From NCBI RefSeq assembly GCF_000315915.1, contig NC_020185.1:2480001-2544000 (forward strand): DNA of 64,000 nucleotides, written 5' to 3'. Positions 30,540 to 40,748 of this stretch are shown one piece after another. Under the pieces are notes generated by a model. The model was not told where the DNA came from. It was given only the letters and a program-made list of their open reading frames with translations, and ran no database searches. Origin of the DNA: Henningerozyma blattae CBS 6284 (Eukaryota > Ascomycota > Saccharomycetes > Saccharomycetales > Saccharomycetaceae). Made by a program: the position numbers and the translations under genes. Every line of letters begins with the position of its first letter. Position 1 is the stretch's first letter.

Positions 30540-33500
30540 TTACAGAAATACAGACACAATATTTGGACTAGAAAAAACATACATACCAGTTGTTGGATCA
30601 AAGCTTTCAAATGTAACACCAGGCATCGATTTTAATCTTTCGATATGTCTTTGCATCAATGGATGACTTGGATCCTTTATGTATTCCTTGTTTTCTTTTC
30701 TTATTGGAAAACAATTATATCTGGTAATTTTAGCAGCCACATTCATTCCATTTAGTGCATTTCCATCACCTTCCTCATTTTCGATCAAAAAGCTATCATT
30801 TGTCAAACTAATGATATCTCCACATAATGGAATGATTGGAACAGTAGATAGATCAACTGGAGCCTGAAATTCAATTTTACCGTACGGAGGATGAGAAACC
30901 GTTAAGCCGGACACCTTTCTTAACTGTAAAATACTCATAGAACTTAGTGTTTCAAGAGATGGTGAAATAGAATACCCATTATCTAGCCATGTAATATCAT
31001 CTTCATCATCTATTGATGCCTTTTTCATAATATTAGTTTGAGTAAAATCATTGGAAGATGTTCTGGATTTCGATTTATCCATTTCCTCATAATGTGCTTT
31101 CTTTTCGTCGTCAATAATTTTATTCTTTGAACTGCTAATAGTGGGAGTGAATTGGGGTTGATCAAATATCGATGATTCCGTACTACTCTTTTCTTGATCG
31201 CTATCCTTGCATTCTTTCTTAGAACTAACTTTAAATGTAAGTCTGGTACTAGGATCTTCATCTGTACTTGAAATTCTATTTTCAAGAGCCTGAGCTTTCT
31301 CTCGCCTATTAATCAATAATGTCTTAAAGTCTTGCATTTTATTATTTCCAAACATATTAGAAACAGATAAAATTGCATCATTTGAATTATTTTTTACATC
31401 ACCTAATAATAGTGATCCAGAAGTAACAGTCGCATTTGTATCAGGGAGTGATTTAGGTTGATGGGTGTTATTAGTGGAAGAACCTAAAGTTAGGGTAGAA
31501 GATACAGTCCTAGATTTCGATTTCAGATTAGAAAATAGAGGAGTAGGATTTAACTTATATGCAGATGTAAGTTTATTATTTTTAGCCAAGCTTTCTATTT
31601 TAGTAATCATGGGATTTGGTTTGGGAACTAACGAGCTTGGAACAGTTATTCTAGAGAATAACTCATTTGTGCCATATGGGTCACTAACAGAGGTATGTTG
31701 CTGAGAGCCAATGAGACTTAAAGTTGATGAGTTTAGTTGGTTTGCATTATTAGTACTAAATAGAGAATTTCCTGAGGTTGCGATGGTACTTGAATTACCG
31801 AAGGGTAGGCTTGAATTATTTCCTATGGTTGGCTTTGCACCAAATAATCCGCCAGCAGTACTAGATGTATTAGAATTATTGCCAAATAGCCCACCAGATT
31901 GTGGATTCTGCTTAGCATCAAACAATGAACCAGCTTGAGTATTCTGACTAGAGCCAAATAACCCACCACTCGTTGTGCTGTTAGCAGCTGAATTTCCAAA
32001 GAGCCCACCTGCGTTAGATGCAGCGGTATTATTTCCTAAAAGGCCCGCTGAGTTGCTAGTTTTATTACCAAATAAGCCTCCTGTATTGTTTGTTAAAGAG
32101 TTTTGGTTCGAATTGTTACCAAACAAGCCATTAGACTGGGTGGCAGGCCTAGATCCAAACAACCCACCATTTTGCTGCTGAGAGTTATTATTCCCAAATA
32201 AGCTACCTGGTTGACCCGAGCTATTATTATTATTACCAAATAACCCACCAGCTGAGCCCCCCGGTTTGTTTCCAAACAATGAATTAGATTGTTGAGAATT
32301 ATTTTGACCAAATAATCCACCAGGCTGCTGTTGGCTGTTATTTTGCCCAAATAATCCACCTCCTTGTTGCGATTGGTTATTATTTTGACCAAACAAGCCA
32401 CCACCTTGTTGTTGCTGATTGTTATTTTGTCCAAATATACCACCAGTATTAGAATTCATATTAGATCCAAATCCATTGTTCTGGTTTGATTGACTGAACA
32501 AACTACCGGAGGTAGATTTATTACCAAATAATCCACCTGATGCTTGAGTTTGGGTTTGCTGGCCAAAACCCGAGAAATTGCTATTTGTTTGACCAAACAA
32601 ACTTCTACCTTGCTGTTGGTTGTTATTGGATTGGCCGAACAACCCTCCAGATTGTTGGTTATTTGGCTGTCCAAATAAGCTTCCTGATTGTTGTTGGCTA
32701 CCAGAATTTTGTCCAAATAAACCTCCACTTTGATTATTATTAGATTGGCCAAATAAATTATTAGATTGCTGATTAGAATTAGTATTAGATTGTCCAAACA
32801 AGCCACCACTTTGTTGAGTGGAAGTAGCTTGTCCAAATAAGCTAGTTCCCTGCTTATTACCAAATAAGCCCCCAGCGGCATTGCTATTATTAGAAGTTTG
32901 CATATTAGATTGACCAAAGATACCACCTGCCTGCTGGTTGTTAGCAGATTGACCAAAAAAACCCCCTGCTTGTTGGGCATTATTACCAAAACTATTATTA
33001 TTGTTTTGGCCAAATAAGCCATTTCCTTTTTGGCCATTATTTTGACCAAATAAGCCTGTACCTGCATTACTAGCGTTATTTGTTCCAAAAGCATTATTCT
33101 GCTGCCCAAATCTACCCATATTATTATTATTAGTAGTAGTATTATTTTGTCCAAATAGGCCACCATTAGTACTATTATTTTGATTGTTACCAAATAACGA
33201 AGAGCCAGCTGAATTATTCATACCAAAGGTGTTGTTATTACTTGAAGCAAAAGAATTCGTGGTATTTGAAGAATTATTCAAAAACCCACCTGCATTATTG
33301 CCAAACTGATTTGTACCAGTATTTGATGAATTTGAGCCAAATCCTGTTCCAGATGTCATATTATTTTGTTGGCCAAACAGCCCACCTGACGTGTTACCAA
33401 AGCCAGATGTTCCAATGCTATTGGAGGTGGTACCAAATTGATTAGTATTTGAAGTTGCAAACTTTCTATTAGCTTGATAATCCTGAAATCTTAATTCTTC

Positions 33501-33965
33501 TGGAGAAAAGTTTCGATATTCTGGCATACATGAGATTGATTGATATACATTAATACTTCCCGTAGTTGCATCTTTATCTTGAAAGGCGGTATAGGGTTTA
33601 ATTGCAGTGCCTGAACCAGCACCAGACAAGCCACCCATTGGATTAGATGAGGTTGATGTTGCTGTAATGTTAGCACCACCTGTTAAACCACCTCCGAAAA
33701 GAGATCCACCTACATTATTATTTGTTCCAGTAGCACTGAAAGGCCTATTAGCATTATTGGAATTACCAAACATTGAAGAAGTGCCCGAGGTTGATGCTCC
33801 ACCTGATCCAAACCCACCAAATGGTGATTGGCTAGTGGTATTAGAATTAGCATTCCCAAAGCTGCTATTTTGTTGCTGCTGGTTCTGTTGCATACCAAAA
33901 GGACTGGAGGATGACCCTCCAAACCCTTGGTTATTACCAAATGCTGGACGATTTTGGCCAAACAT
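30540..33965 (-). CDS. NUP116: GLFG nucleoporin Nup116 (Nup98 family) with GLEBS motif
   Basis: FG nucleoporin lining the pore channel, carrying cargo-receptor docking repeats. The 1141-residue product has an FG/GLFG-rich N-terminal two-thirds with well over twenty GLFG-type repeats in Gln/Asn/Ser linkers, and a C-terminal Nup98-type autoproteolytic-fold domain (about 1000-1141) with SGLTVSHPPYGKIEF and YIKDPSHPLM motifs. Near residues 120-170 is the Gle2-binding GLEBS motif (DKDATTGSINVYQSISCMPE and the following EELRFQDYQANRKF), present in Nup116 but absent from its S. cerevisiae duplicate Nup100. With CSM3 and ERB1 next door (YMR047C-048W-049C order), NUP116 is the right name. Repetitive coding leaves long antisense open frames that are not genes. 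Confidence 0.95.
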   Translation of the reverse strand: MFGQNRPAFGNNQGFGGSSSSPFGMQQNQQQQNSSFGNANSNTTSQSPFGGFGSGGASTSGTSSMFGNSNNANRPFSATGTNNNVGGSLFGGGLTGGANITATSTSSNPMGGLSGAGSGTAIKPYTAFQDKDATTGSINVYQSISCMPEYRNFSPEELRFQDYQANRKFATSNTNQFGTTSNSIGTSGFGNTSGGLFGQQNNMTSGTGFGSNSSNTGTNQFGNNAGGFLNNSSNTTNSFASSNNNTFGMNNSAGSSLFGNNQNNSTNGGLFGQNNTTTNNNNMGRFGQQNNAFGTNNASNAGTGLFGQNNGQKGNGLFGQNNNNSFGNNAQQAGGFFGQSANNQQAGGIFGQSNMQTSNNSNAAGGLFGNKQGTSLFGQATSTQQSGGLFGQSNTNSNQQSNNLFGQSNNNQSGGLFGQNSGSQQQSGSLFGQPNNQQSGGLFGQSNNNQQQGRSLFGQTNSNFSGFGQQTQTQASGGLFGNKSTSGSLFSQSNQNNGFGSNMNSNTGGIFGQNNNQQQQGGGLFGQNNNQSQQGGGLFGQNNSQQQPGGLFGQNNSQQSNSLFGNKPGGSAGGLFGNNNNSSGQPGSLFGNNNSQQQNGGLFGSRPATQSNGLFGNNSNQNSLTNNTGGLFGNKTSNSAGLLGNNTAASNAGGLFGNSAANSTTSGGLFGSSQNTQAGSLFDAKQNPQSGGLFGNNSNTSSTAGGLFGAKPTIGNNSSLPFGNSSTIATSGNSLFSTNNANQLNSSTLSLIGSQQHTSVSDPYGTNELFSRITVPSSLVPKPNPMITKIESLAKNNKLTSAYKLNPTPLFSNLKSKSRTVSSTLTLGSSTNNTHQPKSLPDTNATVTSGSLLLGDVKNNSNDAILSVSNMFGNNKMQDFKTLLINRREKAQALENRISSTDEDPSTRLTFKVSSKKECKDSDQEKSSTESSIFDQPQFTPTISSSKNKIIDDEKKAHYEEMDKSKSRTSSNDFTQTNIMKKASIDDEDDITWLDNGYSISPSLETLSSMSILQLRKVSGLTVSHPPYGKIEFQAPVDLSTVPIIPLCGDIISLTNDSFLIENEEGDGNALNGMNVAAKITRYNCFPIRKENKEYIKDPSHPLMQRHIERLKSMPGVTFESFDPTTGMYVFSSPNIVSVFL

Positions 33966-34661
33966 TTTTGAATTGTTACAGTTATCAATTTGAAACGCTT
34001 TGGCAATTCTAGTTGTATGAGAATTATATTATTAAATATAAACGACAGTTGAATAGTAAATCATTCTTGATTTAATTATCAATTTTTTAACAGTTAAGAA
34101 AATATCTGAAAAATAATAGAAAATTAGAGATCTAATCGGGCAAAAAAAACGGCAAAAAGTTACATTGTGATGCACGGAAGTAATGATCGTACAAGGTGAC
34201 CATTGATGTATTCTTGAAGATAAGAATCAAAAGATATTTGATTATTATACCTTTAAACATATATAAATACTTGAATAAATGAACCTAGTAATGAACATTA
34301 TTAACCTTATAACGAAAATTTTTAAAATAGTTTAACTATATTAGCATAGCGCTCCGTACTTTGATTTACAAAAAAGACATAGAAGAGGTGCTACTGTATT
34401 CTTAAAGATATGTTGGCCTGCAATTCACATGCAATAATAGACTTAAATAGTAAACTAAATCAATTTTTAATATGAAAATGACATGCTAATCATTGAAAGT
34501 AAATCTTGCATACAGATTATTCTTTATATATTGACGCGTAAGCGATACGTAAAATATAAAGTTGAAAAAACGACTTTATTTCGAAGACCAGTGAACTAAA
34601 ACAAGAGATACAAACACGAATTATAAGTTATTCTATTATTATTATTCATACATTTCACACA
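33966..34661. promoter_or_regulatory. NUP116/CSM3 divergent promoter with MCB element
   Basis: 696 bp. ACGCGT, the MluI cell-cycle box bound by MBF (Mbp1-Swi6), lies at 34535-34540, 122 bp upstream of CSM3, as expected for a replication-fork gene expressed at G1/S. Remaining sequence is AT-rich without other recognisable sites. Confidence 0.6.
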
Positions 34662-35684
34662 ATGGATACCGATGAGTCTAGATTTCTAGAGGATTTTAAT
34701 ATTAACAACAATGCTGATGCGATAGATGCTGACACAGTCAATGATATTGACGTTGACCCAACCAGTGTTGTGGATCCAATAATTTCAGATCCTGCTGCAG
34801 TGGTTACTAGAACAAGAGTACCACAAATAAAGCTGACATCTGAAAGATTGCTATGCCAGAAAGGGCTGCCGTTTATAATGAAAAATGCGCCCAAAAGAAT
34901 AAGGATTTCGAAAAGAAAATCAAATTACGATAACTTATCCAATATTGTTCAATTTTATCAATTATGGGCCCATGAACTATTCCCTAAGGCACGCTTCAAG
35001 GATTTTATTAAGTTAACTCATGATCTTGGCAAAACAGATAGACAATTACGAGAATATAGGCTTGATTTACTTTGTTCACAGCTAGGCCTACCTACCAGTA
35101 AAGAAATGTACCAAGAAAATAACAGTAATGATAATATTATTCCAGAAGAAACAAATAATGAAAGTGATTTAAACCAAACTTTAAAATTCCAAAATGCTGA
35201 ACATACTACTTCTATTAATACTAACCCAGTATTATCTTATAATCTAAATACTAATCAAAGCTCTCCAATTATTAACCAGACACCAAGCACTACGAATAGC
35301 GAAGAACAAGAAGATGAACTATATATCATATCTAAAACTAATAAATCCACTTACGCACAACAAAATTCCAGTTCTACTAGCTTTAATACAGATGATAAAA
35401 ATAGAGAAAATCAAAATCAACAAAGGGGTTCGGTATCTGGAACTCCAGCCAGAATACAGATAGTAAATAACGCTGAATTAAATCTGCCAAATAGTAAAGG
35501 TTTAAGTGCCACTAAGAAAGCTTCATTTTCTGAATTAGAAGATTTAGAAAAAGAGTTATTATTTGAATCTAATTCTAAACTTTCACTAAACAATGAGGCG
35601 GATGTACTAGAACAACAGCAATATAATGACAATTATGAAGATGATGAAGATGCAATGAGGGAAATGGAACAGTTTGACATGTAA
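34662..35684 (+). CDS. CSM3: Replication fork protection factor Csm3
   Basis: Csm3/Tipin/Swi3 family: forms the Tof1-Csm3 complex that stabilises paused replication forks, supports the S-phase checkpoint and sister cohesion. The 340-residue product (S. cerevisiae 317) has the Swi3 domain at about residues 50-145, with LTSERLLCQKGLPFIMKNAP, the basic KRIRISKRKS stretch, and the helix QLWAHELFPKARFKDFI. The remaining C-terminal half is disordered and Asn/Ser-rich with an acidic tail. Lies between NUP116 and ERB1 as in S. cerevisiae chromosome XIII. Confidence 0.94.
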   Translation: MDTDESRFLEDFNINNNADAIDADTVNDIDVDPTSVVDPIISDPAAVVTRTRVPQIKLTSERLLCQKGLPFIMKNAPKRIRISKRKSNYDNLSNIVQFYQLWAHELFPKARFKDFIKLTHDLGKTDRQLREYRLDLLCSQLGLPTSKEMYQENNSNDNIIPEETNNESDLNQTLKFQNAEHTTSINTNPVLSYNLNTNQSSPIINQTPSTTNSEEQEDELYIISKTNKSTYAQQNSSSTSFNTDDKNRENQNQQRGSVSGTPARIQIVNNAELNLPNSKGLSATKKASFSELEDLEKELLFESNSKLSLNNEADVLEQQQYNDNYEDDEDAMREMEQFDM

Positions 35685-35832
35685 CTCTGCATATGTGTAT
35701 TCTTATAGTTGATATTGGGAACATATAAACCAATTTAAAGATATTTCAATTTAAAAAATCTTATATATTTACTAATGTACATAAAAGAAATCTGTAGAGT
35801 TTTTAATGGAATATTTGGGTAATTAAGTTCGA

Positions 35833-38256
35833 CTAGGTAGTCCATAAGCGAGCTGTGTTGTCAGCACCAGCTGAGAATAACCAAGCTTCTCTTGGATGCC
35901 AGATAGCATCAAGAGCACCTAAACTATTCACTATCTTATGACCAGTTAATTTTTTTAATGGAACAATTAATGGATTCTTCATCATGTCATCATATACAGT
36001 GGAATGGAAGATATGAATAGTACCATCATCTGCAGCAGATGAAAATAATGGGAGCTTTTTATGAAAGTTGACAGTTCTAACAGCTTTATCATGATATCTT
36101 AAAGTTTTATATGGAGTGTTAGCAAGATCCAAATCGTGCCACAGTACTCTTTTGTCGAATGATGATGCAATGACATTATCCCCTCTTGGGTGGATATCTA
36201 TCTTCGATAACCAACGTGCACCAGGCAATAATTTCTTGACCAATATTTGTTGTGATAAATCGTAAATTCTAATATATCTTTGAGAACATACGAATAATTG
36301 AGGTTTAAATGGGTGAAACTTTGCATCCATAACGATACCTTTTGATTTCTTAAACGGAGATTGAGTTAAATGTTTTGAGACTTGATGAATTAAAACTGAG
36401 GTATTACCTGCATCTGGCTGGACAGAAACGAAATAATCACCTTTTCTATGCCAAGAAACCTTTTTAACAGTCTTTTTACATGTAATTACAATGCAGATAT
36501 CTTTTTCTACTTGACTTTCTGATGGTTTATTCCATTGGGCAATCTGTTTCTTGACTCCAGTAGTTGCTTCATTTTCTGCATCATCATCGCTATCACCATT
36601 AACAGCAAGATTAGATTTATTTACTGTGCCAAATGTATCAAAACCAAAACCATATTCGATCTTTGTCTTACCAACATTTTCAATATCAAATCCAAAAATT
36701 GGAGGGACAATTAAATAGATATTTTCCCCAGCAGCTACAGCTAAAATACCAGTAGAAGCATCTGGATTCCATTCTAAACTTTCAATATGATCATCTGTAT
36801 TATCCGAATTAATTAGAGTAACTTTATACATTTCTCTACCAGTTAAAATTTCCCAGATTCTGACAGTCCCATCATCAGAACCAGTGGCCAACCATAACCC
36901 ACTTGGATCAATAGAAATAGCACGTATTTTTCCTTTATGACCAGAATAAACGGTTGAACAGTGAATTGGGAAAGGTCTTAAATCCTTAGGAGAAGGTAAT
37001 TCTGGAATTAATGAGTCTGGATCAATATTTAATTTATTCTTACGAACACGGGGAGCTAAGTACAAATCCAAAGATCTCTCGAATCTTTCACGAACAGATT
37101 CTGTGTAACCTGGGACTTTTCTTAAAGCATTGTATTTTTGAGGCACAAAATTTCTTTCTCTTTCACTATGTTCAGTATTTTCCCAGTCCTCCTTTTCTTC
37201 AGGTGACAGTAAGTATTCTTCTGGAGGATTATAACTTTCATCATTAGTTGGTGGAGGAAGTTTAGGAGCTCTTAATGTCATGACATGATCTTCCATTTCT
37301 GGTGCATCACCCCATAAATCATATTGAAATTCTTCATTATTTTCTTTTGCTCTCATTTCCTTTAACTTCTTAGGAGGAATAATTCTACCTTCTCTAATAG
37401 CTTTGACAATTTTCATAACCCTTTTAGCTTCATTCTTTGATGGAACAAACCTTCTCTTAGGTTCAGGAATAGCAGTTAAAGGCATAACTTCTTCGTGTCT
37501 AGTAAACCAATCAACTAATGGTTCATATGGATTAATACTTTCATCAGTTTGTTCATTCTTTTGAATCTTTGAAATTAATTCTAATTCTTCTTCAGTTAAG
37601 TTCAAACTAGAACCAGAATTTTGATCTAGTAAACCAGTCCAACCTTCTGGTAATTCAATCGAATCTAATAATTGATCTAAGGCAGAACCCTTTGCTGGTC
37701 TCATAATTCTCTTACCATTAATATCATAACCAATATGAGGCATTTCATCATAAGCTGATAATGGAATGTTACCTATAGTATTTTTAGTTTCCACATCACT
37801 ATCATCACTATCATAAACTGGATTTATTTCAGGTCTGATTATTCTTTCTCTTCCATCTGAGTATTTTGTATAGATATTTGTATCAGCAATACTATGTAAA
37901 GTAGAACCAGAAAGATTATCTTTCAACAAAGACGAAGATTCTGAATTATCAGAAAAGTCTGATGAATTATAATCCTCACTATTAGCGTCATCTTCTTCAG
38001 CTAACAATTTATTGAATTCTGAATCTGAATCCTCTTCTTCTTCATCTTCTTTTCCTTCCATAAATTTATGAGTTTCTTCTTCATTTTCTGCAGCAGATTC
38101 AAATTCATCGTCATCGTCATCGTTTTCACTGTCACTTGCCTCAATATCTAACAATCCATCGACCAAAAATTCTTCATCTTTCAAGGCATCTGTTTTAGAA
38201 CTCTCTTCAGCAGATCTCTTCTTTTTGTTATGTGAAACTTCTACCTTTTTAGCCAT
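35833..38256 (-). CDS. ERB1: Ribosome biogenesis protein Erb1 (BOP1)
   Basis: Nucleolar factor that with Nop7 and Ytm1 matures 27S pre-rRNA and the 60S subunit. The 807-residue product equals the S. cerevisiae length. It has a strongly acidic N terminus ([11 protein letters not shown] and [11 protein letters not shown]), the BOP1 N-terminal domain at about 150-400 ([40 protein letters not shown]), then seven-bladed WD40 repeats from about 430 to the C terminus ending in DNTARLWTT. Its promoter carries PAC and RRPE ribosome-biogenesis elements. Convergent with CSM3, 148 bp apart. Confidence 0.97.
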   Translation of the reverse strand: MAKKVEVSHNKKKRSAEESSKTDALKDEEFLVDGLLDIEASDSENDDDDDEFESAAENEEETHKFMEGKEDEEEEDSDSEFNKLLAEEDDANSEDYNSSDFSDNSESSSLLKDNLSGSTLHSIADTNIYTKYSDGRERIIRPEINPVYDSDDSDVETKNTIGNIPLSAYDEMPHIGYDINGKRIMRPAKGSALDQLLDSIELPEGWTGLLDQNSGSSLNLTEEELELISKIQKNEQTDESINPYEPLVDWFTRHEEVMPLTAIPEPKRRFVPSKNEAKRVMKIVKAIREGRIIPPKKLKEMRAKENNEEFQYDLWGDAPEMEDHVMTLRAPKLPPPTNDESYNPPEEYLLSPEEKEDWENTEHSERERNFVPQKYNALRKVPGYTESVRERFERSLDLYLAPRVRKNKLNIDPDSLIPELPSPKDLRPFPIHCSTVYSGHKGKIRAISIDPSGLWLATGSDDGTVRIWEILTGREMYKVTLINSDNTDDHIESLEWNPDASTGILAVAAGENIYLIVPPIFGFDIENVGKTKIEYGFGFDTFGTVNKSNLAVNGDSDDDAENEATTGVKKQIAQWNKPSESQVEKDICIVITCKKTVKKVSWHRKGDYFVSVQPDAGNTSVLIHQVSKHLTQSPFKKSKGIVMDAKFHPFKPQLFVCSQRYIRIYDLSQQILVKKLLPGARWLSKIDIHPRGDNVIASSFDKRVLWHDLDLANTPYKTLRYHDKAVRTVNFHKKLPLFSSAADDGTIHIFHSTVYDDMMKNPLIVPLKKLTGHKIVNSLGALDAIWHPREAWLFSAGADNTARLWTT

Positions 38257-38728
38257 TTTAATATCTGACAGATTAGGATCGACTACGTTTGCTTTTTTTT
38301 CAATTTTAGAATTATTATTCTTATTAATTGAGGATTTTTTTTATGCAGGCGCTTTCTTTTTTTAAGATGCTCATCGCATTTGATAAAATTTTTTCAAACG
38401 AAAGTGGAAAGAAAACAAAAAACCCAGGGTTAGTGATAAACAATACCCTATTTTAGAATTGTTGAGGGCCTTCTTAACACATTAATAATTATTACACATA
38501 CAATAGCAATTGTTGCTCTATATTCTAGAATGCAGATATTTAATTACACCATATCATTATTATTAACTTTTTTTTTCATTTTTGGTAAATAAGAGTTTGA
38601 TTAAATTACCAGTGATTTATATTCTTATAAAGCAAACTGTTGTCTAAGAACATTATAATTTACATACAAAATAGTTAAACGCTAAATGATGGCCATATTT
38701 ATTCATTTATTTAATTTTAAAATTTGTT
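38257..38728. other. Gap between ERB1 start and YKL069W-like stop
   Basis: 472 bp serving as ERB1 promoter and 3' flank of the next minus-strand gene. Apart from the PAC and RRPE sites listed separately it holds only AT-rich sequence. Confidence 0.6.
38369..38396 (-). promoter_or_regulatory. PAC and RRPE elements of the ERB1 promoter
   Basis: Read towards ERB1, TGAAAAAATTTT (38385-38396, RRPE; consensus TGAAAAATTTT with one extra A) is followed by GCGATGAGC (38369-38377, PAC). Together they are the usual signature of yeast rRNA and ribosome-biogenesis promoters (Stb3 and Dot6/Tod6). The pair lies about 115-140 bp upstream of the ERB1 ATG. Confidence 0.8.
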
Positions 38729-39262
38729 TCAGAACCTACAACTCTTGACTATCTCAGAGGCCAATTTTTCCAAGTATTCTTTATCAATTTCATTAAATGC
38801 ATCAAAATCTAAACAATCTAAATCAATAACGCCAAGGGTTTTGCCCTCAGCAGAGACTATTGGAACAACAATCTCACTCTTTGTTTCGCCATCACAAGCA
38901 ATATGGCCTGGAAATTTATTTACATCACTAACTACTTGAGTCTGTTGAGCTGATGCTGCGGTGCCACAAACACCCTTACCAAATTGAATCTCCTGGCAAG
39001 CTACCTTCCCTTGGAATGGCCCTAAAAGAAGTGTACATGGGGTATTTGCTAGATAAAAACCAGTCCAGTTCACGTTAATGTTTAAAGATTTATAAGCATG
39101 CCATATTAGAGATGAAGCATTAGATAGATTACAAACCCAATTATCTTGATCAGCACTTAGAGCTTGATAAGACATTATCATCATATCGAATGTATCCTTT
39201 TTATCTGCATTGGTAGAAAATGATACGTAATCAGCATGATGCTTCTGCTCGTTGTTGTTCAT
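38729..39262 (-). CDS. Free methionine-(R)-sulfoxide reductase (fRMsr, GAF domain)
   Basis: Reduces free Met-R-SO to methionine, protecting against oxidative damage; orthologue of S. cerevisiae YKL069W (180 residues; here 177). One GAF domain fills the protein. The three functional cysteines are conserved at residues 89, 99 and 123 (VACQ, GVCGTA, IACDG), matching C91, C101 and C125 of the yeast enzyme. In S. cerevisiae this gene adjoins NUP100, the duplicate of NUP116, which explains its place next to the NUP116-CSM3-ERB1 group here. Upstream sequence has a Cbf1-type palindrome and a Met31/32-like site, suggesting sulfur-amino-acid control. Confidence 0.95.
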   Translation of the reverse strand: MNNNEQKHHADYVSFSTNADKKDTFDMMIMSYQALSADQDNWVCNLSNASSLIWHAYKSLNINVNWTGFYLANTPCTLLLGPFQGKVACQEIQFGKGVCGTAASAQQTQVVSDVNKFPGHIACDGETKSEIVVPIVSAEGKTLGVIDLDCLDFDAFNEIDKEYLEKLASEIVKSCRF

Positions 39263-40364
39263 ATCTGGTTCGTTCTATTAAGACTTCGATTTAGTGTCCT
39301 TGAATATTAAATAAATAGTTTTATGAAACCACAAGTTTGATTAAGAATATTATGCAATGAAATACGCTTTCTAGGATTGTCTTCAATCTACTTTACATGA
39401 TTCTCAAGGCTCATAAGATTTTAAATGAATTTTTTCAACGCCACAGTGGCGCTAGATCGCGTCTCTCTCCATTTATAGTGACACATATTCTAAGAATATT
39501 TATCACGTGATTTCAAGGATTAATAATTATGTATAGATTTATCAAGGTCAGACACAAATCAGGTGACACGAAAAACAAACATAGAACAAGAACTCGAGAA
39601 TGTGAATATAAAAAGGAACAATCTTACAGGAAGAACAAATGAAGAAAGCAACGAACGGGTTGAGTTTCTAAGTCTAGAGTAAAATATTAATATCTTAATT
39701 ACCATACACAGTTAGATAAATAGAGCCTTTATACCAAGTATAATATAGTTAGAACTCCGACTTGCTGCAATAGAAGAAGGAGGAGGAATTTACAAGATAC
39801 ATAGATTGGAATCACAAAAATTGTGACATATAGGAACTTATAAGTTCGTATTAGTTCTGTAAACATCCTCGTAAAAATATATCATTAAAAGTTATGAGGA
39901 AATGAATTATATCTAGTTTATTCAAAAGTATTTTTATCTCAAGATCTATTACGTTAAATAGATTAAATTCTTGATATTGATAATAGTTAAAAATAAAAAA
40001 AGAAGGGTAAATTACGTATTTAATGAATATATTATTTTTACAAGTCTCAATATATTCAATCACTAATATATCTTCTTATTTAAAGATTAAAATAAATTAT
40101 GAAAGTGTGTAAATACTATTTTTTTTTAGATAAAAATATAATTTCGTAATTTTTTCTAACAAGATCAAGTTATATCAATATGTAGAGAAACTAAAAATTA
40201 TGGTCGGTTAATTAACTATAGCTAAGTTATTAAACTTAGAGTAAATGTTATTTTTAAACTTCTATTCATTACTATTGGAATTAAAAACAACACAATTAAT
40301 TAATTGCTCTATTAAATCAAAATATACAATAAACTCACGTGACTGACAATTAAATTTTCAAAAA
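39263..40364. other. 1.1-kb region between YKL069W-like gene and tRNA-Trp
   Basis: The proximal 250 bp is the promoter of the methionine sulfoxide reductase, with the sites listed separately. Beyond about 39550 I see only AT-rich sequence; a purine-rich GAAGAAGGAGGAGG tract near 39772 and CTCACGTGAC near 40335 have no clear role. A short minus-strand open frame (39851-40063) has no recognisable features and is not called. Confidence 0.5.
39439..39510. promoter_or_regulatory. Putative methionine-regulon module (Met31/32-like site plus Cbf1 box)
   Basis: CGCCACAGTGGCG at 39439-39451 is a perfect interrupted palindrome that contains CTGTGGC on either strand, the core of the Met31/Met32 site AAACTGTGGC. 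TCACGTGA at 39503-39510 is an ideal Cbf1 site 52 bp away. They lie 177-248 bp upstream of the fRMsr ATG. The combination typifies sulfur-assimilation promoters driven by Met4; the assignment is inferred. Confidence 0.5.
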
Positions 40365-40452
40365 TGAAACGGACAGGAATTGAACCTGCAACCCTTTGAT
40401 AACAACTAAGTGAAAATTGGAGTCAAAAGCTCTACCATTGAGCCACCGCTTC
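40365..40452 (-). tRNA. tRNA-Trp (anticodon CCA) with short intron
   Basis: An 88-nt gene on the minus strand. Acceptor GAAGCGG, D arm GGCTCAATGGTAGAGC, anticodon loop CTCCAAA with CCA at 40418-40420, and T arm GCAGGTTCAATTCCTGT match yeast tRNA-Trp almost base for base. An intron of 16 nt (40401-40416) follows position 37; the S. cerevisiae intron is about twice as long. A TTTTT Pol III terminator follows the 3' end. Confidence 0.96.
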
Positions 40453-40748
40453 TACTTTTTTTTAAAAGAAAGAGATAAAGTTGGAAAGTGATTCAGAAGT
40501 AAGGAATGTATTAAATTTACTTAAATTTAATTTTTTACTAGATATATCATGTTAAGATTATGTAATGTTGGTATAGTTGTGTTTTAAAGCATAAAGAAGT
40601 AGTTTTTCTGTATTTTTTTAGACTATTTGAGATTTACTGATTTTTGCCTGTATTTTTTGAGGATTTCGGCAATGCTTAAAAGAACTGACTTAAGCTAAGT
40701 GTATTTAAAAATAACCTTAAAACATATGAAAAAAGGTATTTTATAAGC

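Noticed and set aside
32093..33193. Long open frames on the minus strand in another frame and on the plus strand across NUP116.
   Set aside because: Shadows of the repetitive GLFG codons; compositions are absurd for proteins and the real frame has conserved domains at both ends.
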